Source of the DNA: CAWBAT01 sp963810905
Lineage (GTDB): Bacteria > Acidobacteriota > Terriglobia > Versatilivoradales > Versatilivoraceae
Assembly (NCBI GenBank): GCA_963810905.1
Contig: CAWEPG010000021.1
Coordinates: 1-64,000 of the forward strand
Length of the DNA stretch: 64,000 nucleotides
Reading direction: 5' to 3'
Shown: in pieces, positions 8,671 through 18,254 of the stretch
Layout: the number at the start of each line of letters is the position of its first letter
Numbering within the stretch: the stretch's first letter is position 1
Translations under genes and position numbers: made by a program
Notes under the pieces: model-generated
Seen by the model: the letters and a program-made list of their open reading frames with translations, nothing else
Told to the model about the DNA's origin: nothing
Database searches by the model: none

Positions 8671-10210
8671 ATGCTCGAGACACTCGATCTCCAATTATCC
8701 ATGAGTAAAGAGGATTTTCGGGACCGCCTTACTCCATTGCGGGAACAGTTGCGTGACCTGCAATCAATGGTTCGTGCAGCCAAAATACCTGTGGTGGTCC
8801 TTTTTGAAGGTTGGGATGCGTCCGGCAAAGGAGACTCGATTGGCAGCCTGGTCTATCCCCTCGATCCGCGCGGATTTAAGGTCTACTCGGCCAAGGAACC
8901 TAATGAAGAGGAATTCTTTCGTCCATTCCTATGGAGGTTTTGGTCTCGCTTACCCGGGAAGGGAAGCTTCCTGTTTCTCGATCGATCCTGGTATCGGGCG
9001 CTCCTTGAAGATCGGGTCGACGGGATCGTGAGCCGCAAGAGTGCCGAGTCCATTGCCTACGAAATTCGTGAATTTGAGCGCCAATTGAGTGACGATGGGA
9101 TTATTTTGATCAAATTTTGGCTTCATATTTCCAAACAAGAACAGAAGCGCCGTCTGAAAGACATTGGAGCAGACCCATATGGGCAATGGCGAGTGACCCG
9201 GCCCGATTGGAAGAAGCGCCGTCGCTATAAGAAGTACGCTAAAGCAGCAGAAAACTTGCTCGTCGCTACAAGTACGGCCAATGCCCCCTGGACGTTAGTT
9301 GAATCCAATGACCATCGCTTCCGCAGATTCAAAGTCTTGGACACTGTCGTGGCGACACTGAAACGAGTTCTTTCAGAGCGCGGATTGAGGCCCGATGGTC
9401 CGGCAGGGCCCCAGGCCATTTCATTCAATGAGGGCCAAAAGCCGGGCTGGCAAAGCTCAGGCCTTTCGTTCCATATCTCACCCACTCCTACTCCTACCGT
9501 GCTCGAACGAGTCGATTTGAGCAAGCGTCTCAGACCGCGAGGAATATGAGAAGAAAATCGGAAAGCTGCAGAGCCGTCTGCGGGAACTCGAACTTGAATG
9601 CTATCGCCAGAGAGTAGGGGTTGTACTCGTCTATGAGGGGTGGGATGCTGCCGGCAAAGGCGGGAATATTAAGCGGCTCACTCAGGAACTAGATCCGCGC
9701 GGTTATGATGTGATTCCCATTGCTGCGCCGGATGCCACAGAGATCACCCACCATTACCTGTGGCGATTCTGGAAGCAATTGCCCAAGGCGGGACACATGG
9801 CAATCTTCGATCGGAGCTGGTACGGCCGGGTCTTGGTGGAACGGGTCGAAGGTTTTGCTACAGAGAGTGAATGGCGCCGTGCCTATCAAGAGATCAATGT
9901 TTTCGAGCGGCACATTGAGTCTTCCGGTGCCGTGCTGGTCAAATTTTGGTTGCATATCAGTCCTGAAGAACAGCTGCGCCGCTTTCTTGAACGGGAGACG
10001 ACCCCACACAAAATGTCCAAGATCACTCTGGATGATTGGCGCAACCGGGCACGTTGGAACGACTACCGGCTAGCTGTCGGTGAAATGGTCGAAAGAACCA
10101 GCACTGTCTATGCCCCTTGGACTCTGGTTGAAGCAGAAGACAAACTCTGGGCTCGGGTCAAAACAATCTCCACCCTGGTTGAAACTCTTGAAAAAAGACT
10201 TAAACTTTGA
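8671..10210 (+). CDS. pap: Two-domain PPK2-family polyphosphate:AMP phosphotransferase, one frameshift
   Basis: PPK2 class II enzymes phosphorylate nucleotides with polyphosphate; two-domain members convert AMP to ADP. Both domains are visible. Domain 1 (about 8700-9370) has EGWDASGKGDSIG and the lid motif LDRSWYRALLEDR; domain 2 (about 9590-10200) has EGWDAAGKGGNIK and FDRSWYGRVLVERVEG. In known enzymes the C-terminal domain is the active one. The two halves are in different frames: frame 1 ends at TGA 9549, while the expected linker sequence DREEYEKKIGKLQ begins at 9533 in the next frame, so one extra base near 9532 splits it. Without the shift the product would be 512 residues, the normal length. 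The start MLETLDLQ at 8671 fits the family better than the longer frame from 8572. No promoter is evident. Confidence 0.85.
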
Positions 10211-10301
10211 ATGCTACCCCTTTCGCCTTCAACTGTTCTTCAGAAATTGCGGAAACCTTCCCGAGGTAACGGCAGAGCGCCCCAATGAAAATTCCTGTGA
10301 G

Positions 10302-10835
10302 TCACTCCATGAGGGAAAGATCAATGTCAATGTTTTCTTCCCTTTCCACTTCAGCAAAGCGAGCGCGTAATTTGTTAATGTTGAGACCGGCGGGGACAGA
10401 TAGGTCTGCCTCCATCCGGAAAATGGGTGTGCCACTGACTGGAGCCGGATAAGTTTTGGTCTCCATCGATTCGATGTTGATTGACATCTCGCTCAAGAGG
10501 GCGCTCAAGCGGTGAACAACCCCCGGATGATCCATGCAGGACGCTGTGAGTCGATAGGGAAGCGTCTGGGAAGAAGGTATTTTGCTGGAGGGCCTTTTCA
10601 CCCAAATCGTCAAACCAGTCATTGTTCCCAGTTCATTGTATGTGCGTGTAATTTTCATCAGGCTTTCGGCTATGCCTGTGATGAGGACGATCAGGGCAAA
10701 TTCCCCACAGAAGACCGCCATCTTGCTATCCTCAATATTGCAGCCCCGTTCAACGATAAATTCTGAGATCTTTTCAACTAAACCAATTTGATCCCGTCCA
10801 ACCGCAGTCAGGATGAGACTTTCTTTTTCTTGCAT
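10302..10835 (-). CDS. gcvR: Double ACT-domain protein, GcvR-like
   Basis: A 178-residue cytosolic protein made of two ACT domains: the first (residues about 6-85) begins LILTAVGRDQIGLVEKIS, the second (about 95-170) begins YRLTASCMDHPGVVHRLSAL. This layout is that of the glycine cleavage system repressor GcvR, which in Enterobacteria binds glycine and the activator GcvA. No gcvA or gcv genes are in the window, so regulation of glycine cleavage here is inference from family alone; a general amino-acid sensor is an alternative. The start ATG 10835 is set by GGGGGAG 5 bases upstream; the frame extends a further eight codons without a ribosome-binding site. It converges on the PPK2 gene. Confidence 0.8.
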   Translation of the reverse strand: MQEKESLILTAVGRDQIGLVEKISEFIVERGCNIEDSKMAVFCGEFALIVLITGIAESLMKITRTYNELGTMTGLTIWVKRPSSKIPSSQTLPYRLTASCMDHPGVVHRLSALLSEMSINIESMETKTYPAPVSGTPIFRMEADLSVPAGLNINKLRARFAEVEREENIDIDLSLME

Positions 10836-11135
10836 TTGATCTCCCCCTTGTTTCCTCATTATAAGTTTTTACAAGGGATATTGACATCGGCTCCCTAAAC
10901 TTCAATCTGGGATCAGGCGGCACTCCTTGTCATCCCCTGTTGTCGTTGGGATAGAGAGAAAACCCTTCTTCCCTGCAAAAATACGTTGAAGAAAACGGCG
11001 GCGTAGGGAGCCCGATAATCCATGACACCATCGCCAACAAATCTGAAATAACTCCGGTGCGTTCTTTGATTTCATCTGGTAGACTCATATGGAATCTGTT
11101 GGCTGGAGTGAATACCTGAAAGGGAGGAACTCACC

Positions 11136-11848
11136 GTGCGTAGTTTTATCATATTTTCTCTTATCATCGTTTTGTTAACTTCCGGGGGAATCTCAATTGG
11201 CCAGGCGCAAACGAAAGAGGCCAATCGTTTGAAATCCTCGGCTACGGTCTTAAATGAGATCATGGCGACGCCAGACAAATCGATACCCGAAGATCTGCTC
11301 ACACAAGTGTGCCTGTGTGGCCATCATCCCATCCATGAAAAAGGGTGGGTTCATTTTCGGCGGCCGTTATGGGCGTGGCGCGGTGAGTTGCCGCAAGAAC
11401 GGCGGAACAGGTGAATGGGGTCCTCCTTCGATGGTTGGGCTGACTGGAGGCAGTTTTGGCCTGCTTGGCTGGAGGAGCTGCCGTGGACGTGGTCATGTTG
11501 ATCATGGACCTGAATGGGATCAATAGTCTCATCAAAAACAAATTCACGATCGGCGGCGATGCATCTGTTGCAGCCGGCCCGGTAGGAAGGTCAAGTTCGG
11601 CAGAGACGGATGCGTACATGAAAGCAAAAATCCTGAGCTATTCCCGCAGTCAGGGGGTCTTTGCCGGCGTGGAGCTCAATGGCGCAGTGATGAAGCAGGA
11701 TCGCGACGCCAATCAGGTACTTTATGGAAAGGTTGTCGGTGCAAAAGACTTGCTTTTCGACGCGACTGAGCCTGTTCCAAAAGACGCCCAAGAGTTTATT
11801 CAGACACTAAACAAATACTCTCCTGCCCGGTACAGGAAACCTTCGTAG
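11136..11848 (+). pseudogene. SYLF/YSC84-domain exported lipid-binding protein, two frameshifts
   Basis: Three successive frames together encode one 236-residue protein of the SYLF (YSC84) family, small exported proteins with a lipid-binding domain. The first part (from GTG 11136 behind AGGGAGGA) has a signal peptide and KEANRLKSSATVLNEIM; the second has CVAIIPSMKKGGFIFGGRYG and SMVGLTGGSFGL; the third has GGAAVDVVMLIMD and DASVAAGPVGR. One extra base near 11304 and another near 11470 break the frame; removing them restores normal family sequence without internal stops. Either the gene is decaying or the sequence carries insertions. Family recognition is firm; physiological role is unknown in bacteria. 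Confidence 0.82.
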
Positions 11849-11990
11849 GAATATCCCTGATCGACTTCGAGGGAAGTCCAAATCACACTACTTATACCGA
11901 AGACCTGGTCGTAATCACCTCAATGTTCAATTTGACTTGGCTAAGGGGCCGGTCCCCCCTGACGTCGGAATGATGTCTTTCAGGCTGGCG

Positions 11991-12878
11991 TCAAGATTTG
12001 AGCACTCCCTCACCATTCAAAGCTTCCAGTGCGAGAATAAGCGCTTGAGTTCCTTTTTTGGCCCCTCCACACGCTAGCACAGCCTGGTAGAGCTGTTTAA
12101 CCAAAGCGGTTCCAGGCAGTGCCAGGTTCATTCTTTCAGCCTCGGCCGTGATGATCCCCATGTCTTTTATGAAATGCTCGACATAAAAGCCCGGTTCCAA
12201 ATCCCCTTTGAGAATCCGCGGCATCAGGTTTTGCAGGGCCCAAGAAGTTGCGGCTCCTCCGCTGACACTCTGTAAAACACTTTCGAGATCGAGTCCCGCT
12301 CTTCGAGCATACATCAATCCCTCACAGAGGCTGAGCATGATTCCGGTGATGAGGATCTGGTTTACCATCTTGGCATGTTGTCCAGCCCCCGCGGGGCCGT
12401 GCAGGAGAATGGTCTTTCCCAGTTTCTCAAATAATGGTTTCATCTGCTCAAAAGTATCGGGATCTCCGCCTACCATGATGGACAACGTGGCATTTTTTGC
12501 CCCCACATCTCCCCCAGTTACCGGAGCATCGAGCAGGCGCAATCCCCGTTTCGTTCCTTCCAGAGACAAGCGTTGAGCCAAAGCTGGGCTACTGGTTGTC
12601 ATATCCACGGCTACCGTGCCAGGCTGGGCCGTTGAAAAAATACCTGCTGAACCAAGATAGACTTCCTCCACATCGCTGGGAAGGCCAACCATTGTGAAGA
12701 CGGTTTCCGATTTTTCAGCCACGGAGGCAGGCGTTTTTCCCCAGACAGCCCCACGCTGCAATAGAACTTCAGCTTTTTCCTTACTGCGGTTATAAACCGT
12801 CAATGAGTGACCGGCGGATAGTAAATGGCCTGCCAAGGATCGCCCCATCACTCCTGTTCCAATCCATCCGATTCGCAT
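11991..12878 (-). CDS. garR: Tartronate semialdehyde reductase / 3-hydroxyisobutyrate dehydrogenase family
   Basis: A 295-residue NAD(P)-dependent beta-hydroxyacid dehydrogenase. Seen: Rossmann motif GWIGTGVMG at residues 4-12, the substrate-binding LLDAPVTGGDVGA near 117-129, and the catalytic-lysine segment GAGQHAKMVNQ near 165-175. The family includes tartronate semialdehyde reductase (GarR/GlxR), 3-hydroxyisobutyrate dehydrogenase and succinic semialdehyde reductases. Its upstream neighbour, 48 bases away on the same strand, is an HpcH/HpaI aldolase, so the pair resembles GarL-GarR of glucarate/galactarate breakdown: the aldolase would release tartronate semialdehyde and this enzyme reduce it to glycerate. 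The dehydratases that would feed the pathway are not in the window, so substrate remains inference. Confidence 0.75.
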   Translation of the reverse strand: MRIGWIGTGVMGRSLAGHLLSAGHSLTVYNRSKEKAEVLLQRGAVWGKTPASVAEKSETVFTMVGLPSDVEEVYLGSAGIFSTAQPGTVAVDMTTSSPALAQRLSLEGTKRGLRLLDAPVTGGDVGAKNATLSIMVGGDPDTFEQMKPLFEKLGKTILLHGPAGAGQHAKMVNQILITGIMLSLCEGLMYARRAGLDLESVLQSVSGGAATSWALQNLMPRILKGDLEPGFYVEHFIKDMGIITAEAERMNLALPGTALVKQLYQAVLACGGAKKGTQALILALEALNGEGVLKS

Positions 12879-12926
12879 CGCTTCTTCTCCTTCCCGATCG
12901 AGGGGATCAGGCCCGCTTTTAAACGG

Positions 12927-13694
12927 CTACTCCTGTTTGTATTTCTTGAAGGCATTGGCCAAATTCTGCATTCCGGCTGCAACAACTCCTCCATCGGATC
13001 CCAACGCGACGAATGTGAATCCTTCGCTGATCATGAGTTCTAATTGCTCACTGTTCGAGACCAGTATCCCTGGAGCTTTGCCATGGCTTTTGCAGGCGGC
13101 AACCACTCTTGCCAATGCCTTTCGGAATTCAGGATGATCGAAATTCCGCTTCAAACCTAGGCTAGCACTAAGATCTGTTGGCCCCACGAACAAGACATCC
13201 GCTCCATCAATGCTCGCAATAGCTTCGACCTGATCGACGGCTTGACGAGTTTCAATTTGAATGACAGTCAAAAGCTGATCGTTAGCCGTCGCGAAATATT
13301 GTTCAAAGCCTGTTCCGAACCTGCAAGCGCGATTAAGGCTGGCGACCCCGCGAATTCCATTGGGTGGATAGCGCATGGCTTCAACTGCCTTCTGTGCCTG
13401 ATCAGCCGTGTTGACATAGGGAACCATGATGCCGGATGGGCCCAAATCGAGGGCCCGCTTGAATCGTGGTGCCTCATTCCAGGCAATTCTCACGATTGGC
13501 GCAGCCGGCGTGCACCCGGCAGCTTGCAACTGGTGAACGAGCTCTGAAAAATCTCCAGAGCCATGCTCCAGATCGATCAAGAGCCAATCAAATCCTGCGT
13601 TTCCGGCGATCTCGACGGTCAAAGCGGATCCGAGGTTCAGGAAGGTTCCAGCCATCAGTTGACCGTCCAAGACTTTGCGGCGAATGGAGAGCAT
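12927..13694 (-). CDS. garL: HpcH/HpaI-family class II aldolase, GarL-like
   Basis: A 255-residue TIM-barrel, divalent-metal-dependent aldolase. Seen: GTFLNLGSALTVEIAGNAGFDWLLIDLEHG near residues 17-48 (metal/general-base region), the metal-ligand segment VIQIETRQAVDQVEAIAS near 142-159 with its Glu, and LFVGPTDLSASLG near 166-178 with the Asp ligand. Family members split 2-keto-3-deoxyglucarate or 4-hydroxy-2-ketoheptanedioate into pyruvate plus an aldehyde. It is the first gene of a two-gene unit with the reductase downstream, which favours the 2-dehydro-3-deoxyglucarate aldolase role; the alternatives HpcH and RhmA cannot be excluded by sequence alone. Confidence 0.78.
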   Translation of the reverse strand: MLSIRRKVLDGQLMAGTFLNLGSALTVEIAGNAGFDWLLIDLEHGSGDFSELVHQLQAAGCTPAAPIVRIAWNEAPRFKRALDLGPSGIMVPYVNTADQAQKAVEAMRYPPNGIRGVASLNRACRFGTGFEQYFATANDQLLTVIQIETRQAVDQVEAIASIDGADVLFVGPTDLSASLGLKRNFDHPEFRKALARVVAACKSHGKAPGILVSNSEQLELMISEGFTFVALGSDGGVVAAGMQNLANAFKKYKQE

Positions 13695-14057
13695 AGGTTA
13701 ATCGTTCCTTTCTTGCTGTATGGGAACCACCGAATGGTGGGACATGCCTAAGGCTTGGATAACTCTGCCAAGAATAAAAACCCATGAATACCAGATTCGG
13801 GGTATTGGAATCAATTCAGTTCTTACTTAAGCCAGTAGCGACAGGCGTCCACATCTGTCATCGCAGCTGTATATCATATCGGTCTTCAGCTGTAGATTGT
13901 GTTCAATGGTCCCGCTATGATCAGGACTGGAGGCCCGTTCCAATTTTTGGGAGAACGGTCAAGGTGAAAGCCCATGCTACTACCGGATGAAACTCCTTGA
14001 CTGAAATGCGGACTCGAAAAAGACATCCCAAAGCGATACCCGCTCACGTTAACGTGC
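13695..14057. other. Divergent intergenic region garL-malQ
   Basis: About 360 bases between a - strand and a + strand gene; short frames here (13784-13990 on +, 13886-14119 on -) have no ribosome-binding site or family character. It must carry at least the garL promoter. Confidence 0.35.
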
Positions 14058-14087
14058 TTGCTTCTTCCGTTGCCACACCCATATAAT
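14058..14087 (+). promoter_or_regulatory. Candidate malQ promoter, possibly giving a leaderless mRNA
   Basis: TTGCTT (14058-14063), an 18-base spacer and a perfect TATAAT (14082-14087) precede the preferred GTG start at 14094 by only 6 bases. With the usual distance from -10 to transcription start, the mRNA would begin at or next to the start codon. This rests on box matches only. Confidence 0.35.
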
Positions 14088-14093
14088 TCCCGC

Positions 14094-15632
14094 GTGCAAT
14101 TAAGACGTTCGAGCGGCATTCTTCTTCATCCCACCTCTCTTCCAGGTCGATTCGGCATCGGTGACCTTGGGCCGGAAGCTTTTCAATTCGTAGATTTCCT
14201 CCATTCAACAAAACAGTCTCTCTGGCAGATGTTGCCTCTAGGCCCAACCGGTTACGGGGATTCTCCTTACCAAACTTTTTCCGCTTTTGCAGGAAATCCG
14301 TTGCTGATCAGTCTTGAAAAACTCTCGGAAGAAGGACTTCTCGCGCCTTGCGATTTAGACAATTCCCCTTCTGGTTCATTATCGAAGGTTGATTTCAGCG
14401 CCGTCACTGCATGGAAGCTTCCTCTGCTCAGAAAGGCCTATGAAACCTTTTGTACTCATGCCTCAGCTTCTCAGCGCGAAGTATTCCAATCGTTTTGTGT
14501 GAGGAACTCTCATTGGCTAGAAGATTATGCCCTCTTTATGGCGGTGAAACAAAGGCACGGAGGCACTGCCTGGAATAATTGGAGTGGGTCCATTGCGCAG
14601 CGGGAGCCCAAGACTCTAACGGAATGGGCCCATGAGTTTGCTGGCGAAATAGGCTCTCACAAATTCACCCAGTTTCTTTTCTTCCATCAGTGGAAGGAAC
14701 TCAAGCAATACTGTCACACCCGCGCCGTCACCGTTATGGGCGACATCCCGATTTTTGTGTCAGGCGATAGTTCTGACGTTTGGGCCCATCCAGAATTTTT
14801 CTATCTGGATGCAGAAGGAAGCCCCACGGTCGTTGCCGGAGTCCCCCCGGACTATTTCAGCGCGACTGGACAACTTTGGGGAAATCCGTTGTATCGATGG
14901 GAGATCATGGAGCACTCCGGATTTCATTGGTGGATCGAACGGTTTCGAGCCGCCTTTGAAATGTTCGACCTCATCCGTCTGGACCATTTTCGAGGGTTTG
15001 AGGCTTATTGGGAAGTGCCTGCCTCGGAGAAAACAGCAGTGGCTGGTCGGTGGGTGAAAGGTCCAGGAGCGGCCCTATTCGAAGCAGTACGGAAAGAATT
15101 AGGGGATTTGCCAATGGTTGCCGAGAACCTGGGGGTTATCACTCCCGAAGTAGTAGAGTTGATGGAGCAATTGGGTTTCCCGGGGATGGCAGTCCTTCAA
15201 TTTGCCTTTGCTGCCGCTTCACCAGCCTCTGATTTTTTGCCCCACAATTACATCCGGAATCAAGTCGTGTATACCGGGACGCACGACAATAACACAACCA
15301 TCGGATGGTGGACTGATACAGGTACTTTGGACAGTACCCGCACGCTTCAAGAAGTAGATCAAGAGCGGGCTTTCGCTTTGAAATACCTATCCACTGACGG
15401 TATCGACATCCACTGGACGTTTATCCGGGCTGTTTTGTCTTCAGTAGCCAATCTGGCCATCGTTCCGCTGCAGGATCTTCTGGGCCTCGGGAGTGAAGCG
15501 AGAATGAACCTACCCGCAAAGGCTGATGGCAACTGGCGTTGGCGCTATCGTCGCGAAATGATCACTCCCGAAATCGCAGAACGTCTTAAGGAAATGACGA
15601 CCCTTTATGGGCGTGCAACTCTTTCACTTTAA
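14094..15632 (+). CDS. malQ: 4-alpha-glucanotransferase (amylomaltase)
   Basis: A GH77 enzyme that transfers maltodextrin units between alpha-1,4-glucans; cytosolic glycogen/maltose metabolism. Seen: the N-terminal RRSSGILLHPTSLPG and GIGDLG; GDIPIFVSGDSSDVWAHP near residue 220; the nucleophile motif RLDHFRGFEAYW near 290; the acid/base motif MVAENLGVITPEV near 340; and the third catalytic Asp in YTGTHDNNTTIGW near 397. Length of about 512 residues is normal. The open frame extends to TTG 14058, but family members begin just before RSSGILL, so GTG 14094 is preferred. No other glycogen gene adjoins it. Confidence 0.95.
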   Translation: MQLRRSSGILLHPTSLPGRFGIGDLGPEAFQFVDFLHSTKQSLWQMLPLGPTGYGDSPYQTFSAFAGNPLLISLEKLSEEGLLAPCDLDNSPSGSLSKVDFSAVTAWKLPLLRKAYETFCTHASASQREVFQSFCVRNSHWLEDYALFMAVKQRHGGTAWNNWSGSIAQREPKTLTEWAHEFAGEIGSHKFTQFLFFHQWKELKQYCHTRAVTVMGDIPIFVSGDSSDVWAHPEFFYLDAEGSPTVVAGVPPDYFSATGQLWGNPLYRWEIMEHSGFHWWIERFRAAFEMFDLIRLDHFRGFEAYWEVPASEKTAVAGRWVKGPGAALFEAVRKELGDLPMVAENLGVITPEVVELMEQLGFPGMAVLQFAFAAASPASDFLPHNYIRNQVVYTGTHDNNTTIGWWTDTGTLDSTRTLQEVDQERAFALKYLSTDGIDIHWTFIRAVLSSVANLAIVPLQDLLGLGSEARMNLPAKADGNWRWRYRREMITPEIAERLKEMTTLYGRATLSL

Positions 15633-16113
15633 CGGGAGCTCCACCATGATCTTGCGCGGATCCCCTCTTTCGCCTTCTGCCGAAGAGAGGCCATAAAACA
15701 AATTCCTACCTTTGCTTCTCCAATTTTTGATATCCTAAGATCCGTTAAATTTTCCATTTACTTGAACGAGGCACCCTCCCCGGTTGCTGGCTGAGTCACG
15801 TGAGGTTTTTCTCATGAAGAGTCAGTCTTTCCTTTTCGATCCAAGGTCATTTCGGGGAGAAGTGTGTTTATCTGTGGCCGTTTGCAATGACGGTGGCAAT
15901 ATTGGAGGTCGTTTCATTTGAGAGTTCGCTCCTTAACCCGTCCGCTAGACCACCTCTAATAGTCGGTGCAACGGTGTTGCCCGAGGGATAGGTTATGAAT
16001 AGCAGTCGCACCATTTCTCTCCTCGTAATGGGAGAGGGGCCGGGGGGCGTCACTAAATTCTGCAATCCTCAATTAGACAGGCATATAAAACTCGACCAAC
16101 AAGGAGATTTCTC
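15633..16113. other. 480-base gap upstream of korA
   Basis: No gene is supported: a 65-codon - strand frame at 15868-16065 lacks a ribosome-binding site. The only clear element is the AAGGAG ribosome-binding site of korA at 16100-16105. Confidence 0.35.
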
Positions 16114-18117
16114 ATGAATGAGGTGACCATTGGAATCGGAGGCTCCGCTGGAGATGGTTTGGACAAGACCGGGGATGCTTTTGCTAAGACAGCGTCCAGG
16201 TCTGGTTTGTACTTGTATGCTTATAATAGCTACCAGTCCGTGATTCGCGGGGGGCACATCTGGTTGCGTGTTCGCCTCGGAGAAGAAAAAGTCTATTCCC
16301 ATGGAGATCATTTAAATCTTCTGATTGCTCTCAACCAAGATGCCATCGAACGGCATGCCAGAGAAGTCGAGCCCGGTGGAGCCATCCTATTTAACTCTGA
16401 CAAATTACACTGTGACAGCGTGCTGCATGCAGCCGATGTTTTGACTGTTCCGTTGCCTGTCGGAGCGATCACCCAGTCCATCGGCAAACTACAACCGATC
16501 ATGCAAAATACGGCAGCGCTGGGCGCCGCACTTTACTTGCTCGGATTGGAATTCAAAATGGCTGCCGAGGTGTTAGATGACACTTTCAGGCACAAAGGGC
16601 AGGCCGTAGTTGACCAAAACGTCCAAATCGCCCAGGCAGGCTTCCAGTATGCACACGAACATTTCGTTCCACTGGGTTATCACTGGAATTTCTCAGGTAT
16701 TCGAAGGCCTTTCATCACCGGCAATGAGGCTCTCAGCCTCGGCGCGGTTGCAGCGGGATGCAAGTTTTACTCCGCTTATCCCATGACTCCGGCTTCATCT
16801 ATCCTTCATTGGATGGTGGCCCACGCTGAACGTTGCGGATTACTGGTCAAGCAATGCGAAGATGAAATCGCAGTCGTTAATATGGCAATCGGCGCAGGAG
16901 TTGCTGGAGTCCGCGCCATGTGTGCTACCTCGGGAGGGGGATTTGCCCTGATGAGTGAAGCGATCGGTCAGGCTGCAATGATTGAGTCTCCAGTTGTGAT
17001 CATCAATGTGCAGCGTGGAGGGCCTTCGACTGGGATTCCCACGAAAACAGAGCAGGCAGACTTAAACCAGGCATTTGGAGCATCACAAGGAGATTTTCCG
17101 CGAATCATTATTGCTCCTTCAGATGTCTCCGATGCGTTTGACAGCGCTGTGGAAGCCTTCAATTTAGCCGAAAAATACCAGCTCCCTGTCATCATTATCT
17201 CGGACCTTCTCCTGTCTGAGCATCCCGAAACTATCGAGGCCGAAGTGCTAAGGTCCAACGTGCCCATTGAGCGTGGAGAAGTGCTTCGAGACTGGCCTGA
17301 GGGGAATGGCGCCTACAAGCGCTTTGCCTTTACTCGATCCGGAATTTCTCCACGGGCCCTGCCGGGAACAGCGAATGCCGTCCATGTGGCTGCCTCGGAT
17401 GACCACGACGAGGAAGGCATCTTGATCAGTGACGTGTTTACCTGCCAACCCGTTCGCCGCAAAAGCCAGGAAAAAAGAATGAAGAAAGTTGAGAGGGCGC
17501 TTGCTGAATTACCCGCTCCCAAGCTAGATGGACCTGAGGATGCTCAGCTAACACTCATTGGCTGGGGTTCGACCAAAGGAGTCATCCGTGAAGCAGCGCA
17601 GATATTGGGCAAGGAAGGGATTTCCACCAACCAGCTTCACTTTAAATACATTCACCCTTTTCATGCCAAAGAGGCGTTGGATCTGCTGCAACGGTGCCGG
17701 AAGACGATTTGCGTGGAGTGCAACTACTCAGGCCAATTTGCCCGCCACTTGCGGGCTGAAACCGGCTTCAGCGTTCACGATACGATTTTAAAATATGATG
17801 GCGAACCCATGGAACCCGGTTACATCGCCCGAGAGGCCAGAGCGATTCTAGAGGGGAGGCCGCGTTCCCGGGATCTGAGTGAAGCAGATGCCCGCGAAAT
17901 GGCCTATCACTATGTCCGGTCGCGGCTCGGGGATACTTTTCGCCCAGCCGTCATCGAACGGATTCCTAGAGGCAACGGCGATGAGCCCGTTTGGAAAGTC
18001 CAGTTAATCAGCCGAGACAGCGGAGAATATCAAGGCGACCTCTTGATCGGGATTGAAACCGGCGCGACTTACGACTGGCACCCAGCGAAAGAAAGAAGTA
18101 GCACACAGAAAGCCTGA
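16114..18117 (+). CDS. korA: 2-oxoacid:ferredoxin oxidoreductase, fused gamma-alpha subunit
   Basis: Larger subunit of a two-subunit CoA-acylating 2-oxoacid:acceptor oxidoreductase (2-oxoglutarate or a related 2-oxoacid, to acyl-CoA, CO2 and reduced ferredoxin). At 667 residues it has the gamma domain first (GIGGSAGDGLDKTGDAFA at 7-24, YQSVIRGGH near 39-47) and the alpha domain after about residue 195 (ALSLGAVAAGCKFYSAYPMT, GLLVKQCEDEIAVVNMAIGA, STGIPTKTEQADLNQA), ending in a transketolase-C-like domain (LIGWGSTKGVIREA). AAGGAG lies 9 bases before ATG 16114. korB follows about 140 bases later on the same strand. Which 2-oxoacid is used cannot be settled by eye; the fused layout is common in KorA. 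Confidence 0.9.
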   Translation: MNEVTIGIGGSAGDGLDKTGDAFAKTASRSGLYLYAYNSYQSVIRGGHIWLRVRLGEEKVYSHGDHLNLLIALNQDAIERHAREVEPGGAILFNSDKLHCDSVLHAADVLTVPLPVGAITQSIGKLQPIMQNTAALGAALYLLGLEFKMAAEVLDDTFRHKGQAVVDQNVQIAQAGFQYAHEHFVPLGYHWNFSGIRRPFITGNEALSLGAVAAGCKFYSAYPMTPASSILHWMVAHAERCGLLVKQCEDEIAVVNMAIGAGVAGVRAMCATSGGGFALMSEAIGQAAMIESPVVIINVQRGGPSTGIPTKTEQADLNQAFGASQGDFPRIIIAPSDVSDAFDSAVEAFNLAEKYQLPVIIISDLLLSEHPETIEAEVLRSNVPIERGEVLRDWPEGNGAYKRFAFTRSGISPRALPGTANAVHVAASDDHDEEGILISDVFTCQPVRRKSQEKRMKKVERALAELPAPKLDGPEDAQLTLIGWGSTKGVIREAAQILGKEGISTNQLHFKYIHPFHAKEALDLLQRCRKTICVECNYSGQFARHLRAETGFSVHDTILKYDGEPMEPGYIAREARAILEGRPRSRDLSEADAREMAYHYVRSRLGDTFRPAVIERIPRGNGDEPVWKVQLISRDSGEYQGDLLIGIETGATYDWHPAKERSSTQKA

Positions 18118-18254
18118 GAGCGAATGACTGCAACCAAGGGGGGAAAAAGGAAAGGTCATGAGGTGCGCAACAGTCCCCGTGAAATAGATGCTCAGCTGGC
18201 TGGACACTTTTATTCGGATTCTATTTGGATCTAAGGGAAAAGGAGATATTGGAA

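Noticed and set aside
13784..13990. 68-codon + strand frame
   Set aside because: No ribosome-binding site; random-looking product in a divergent promoter region.
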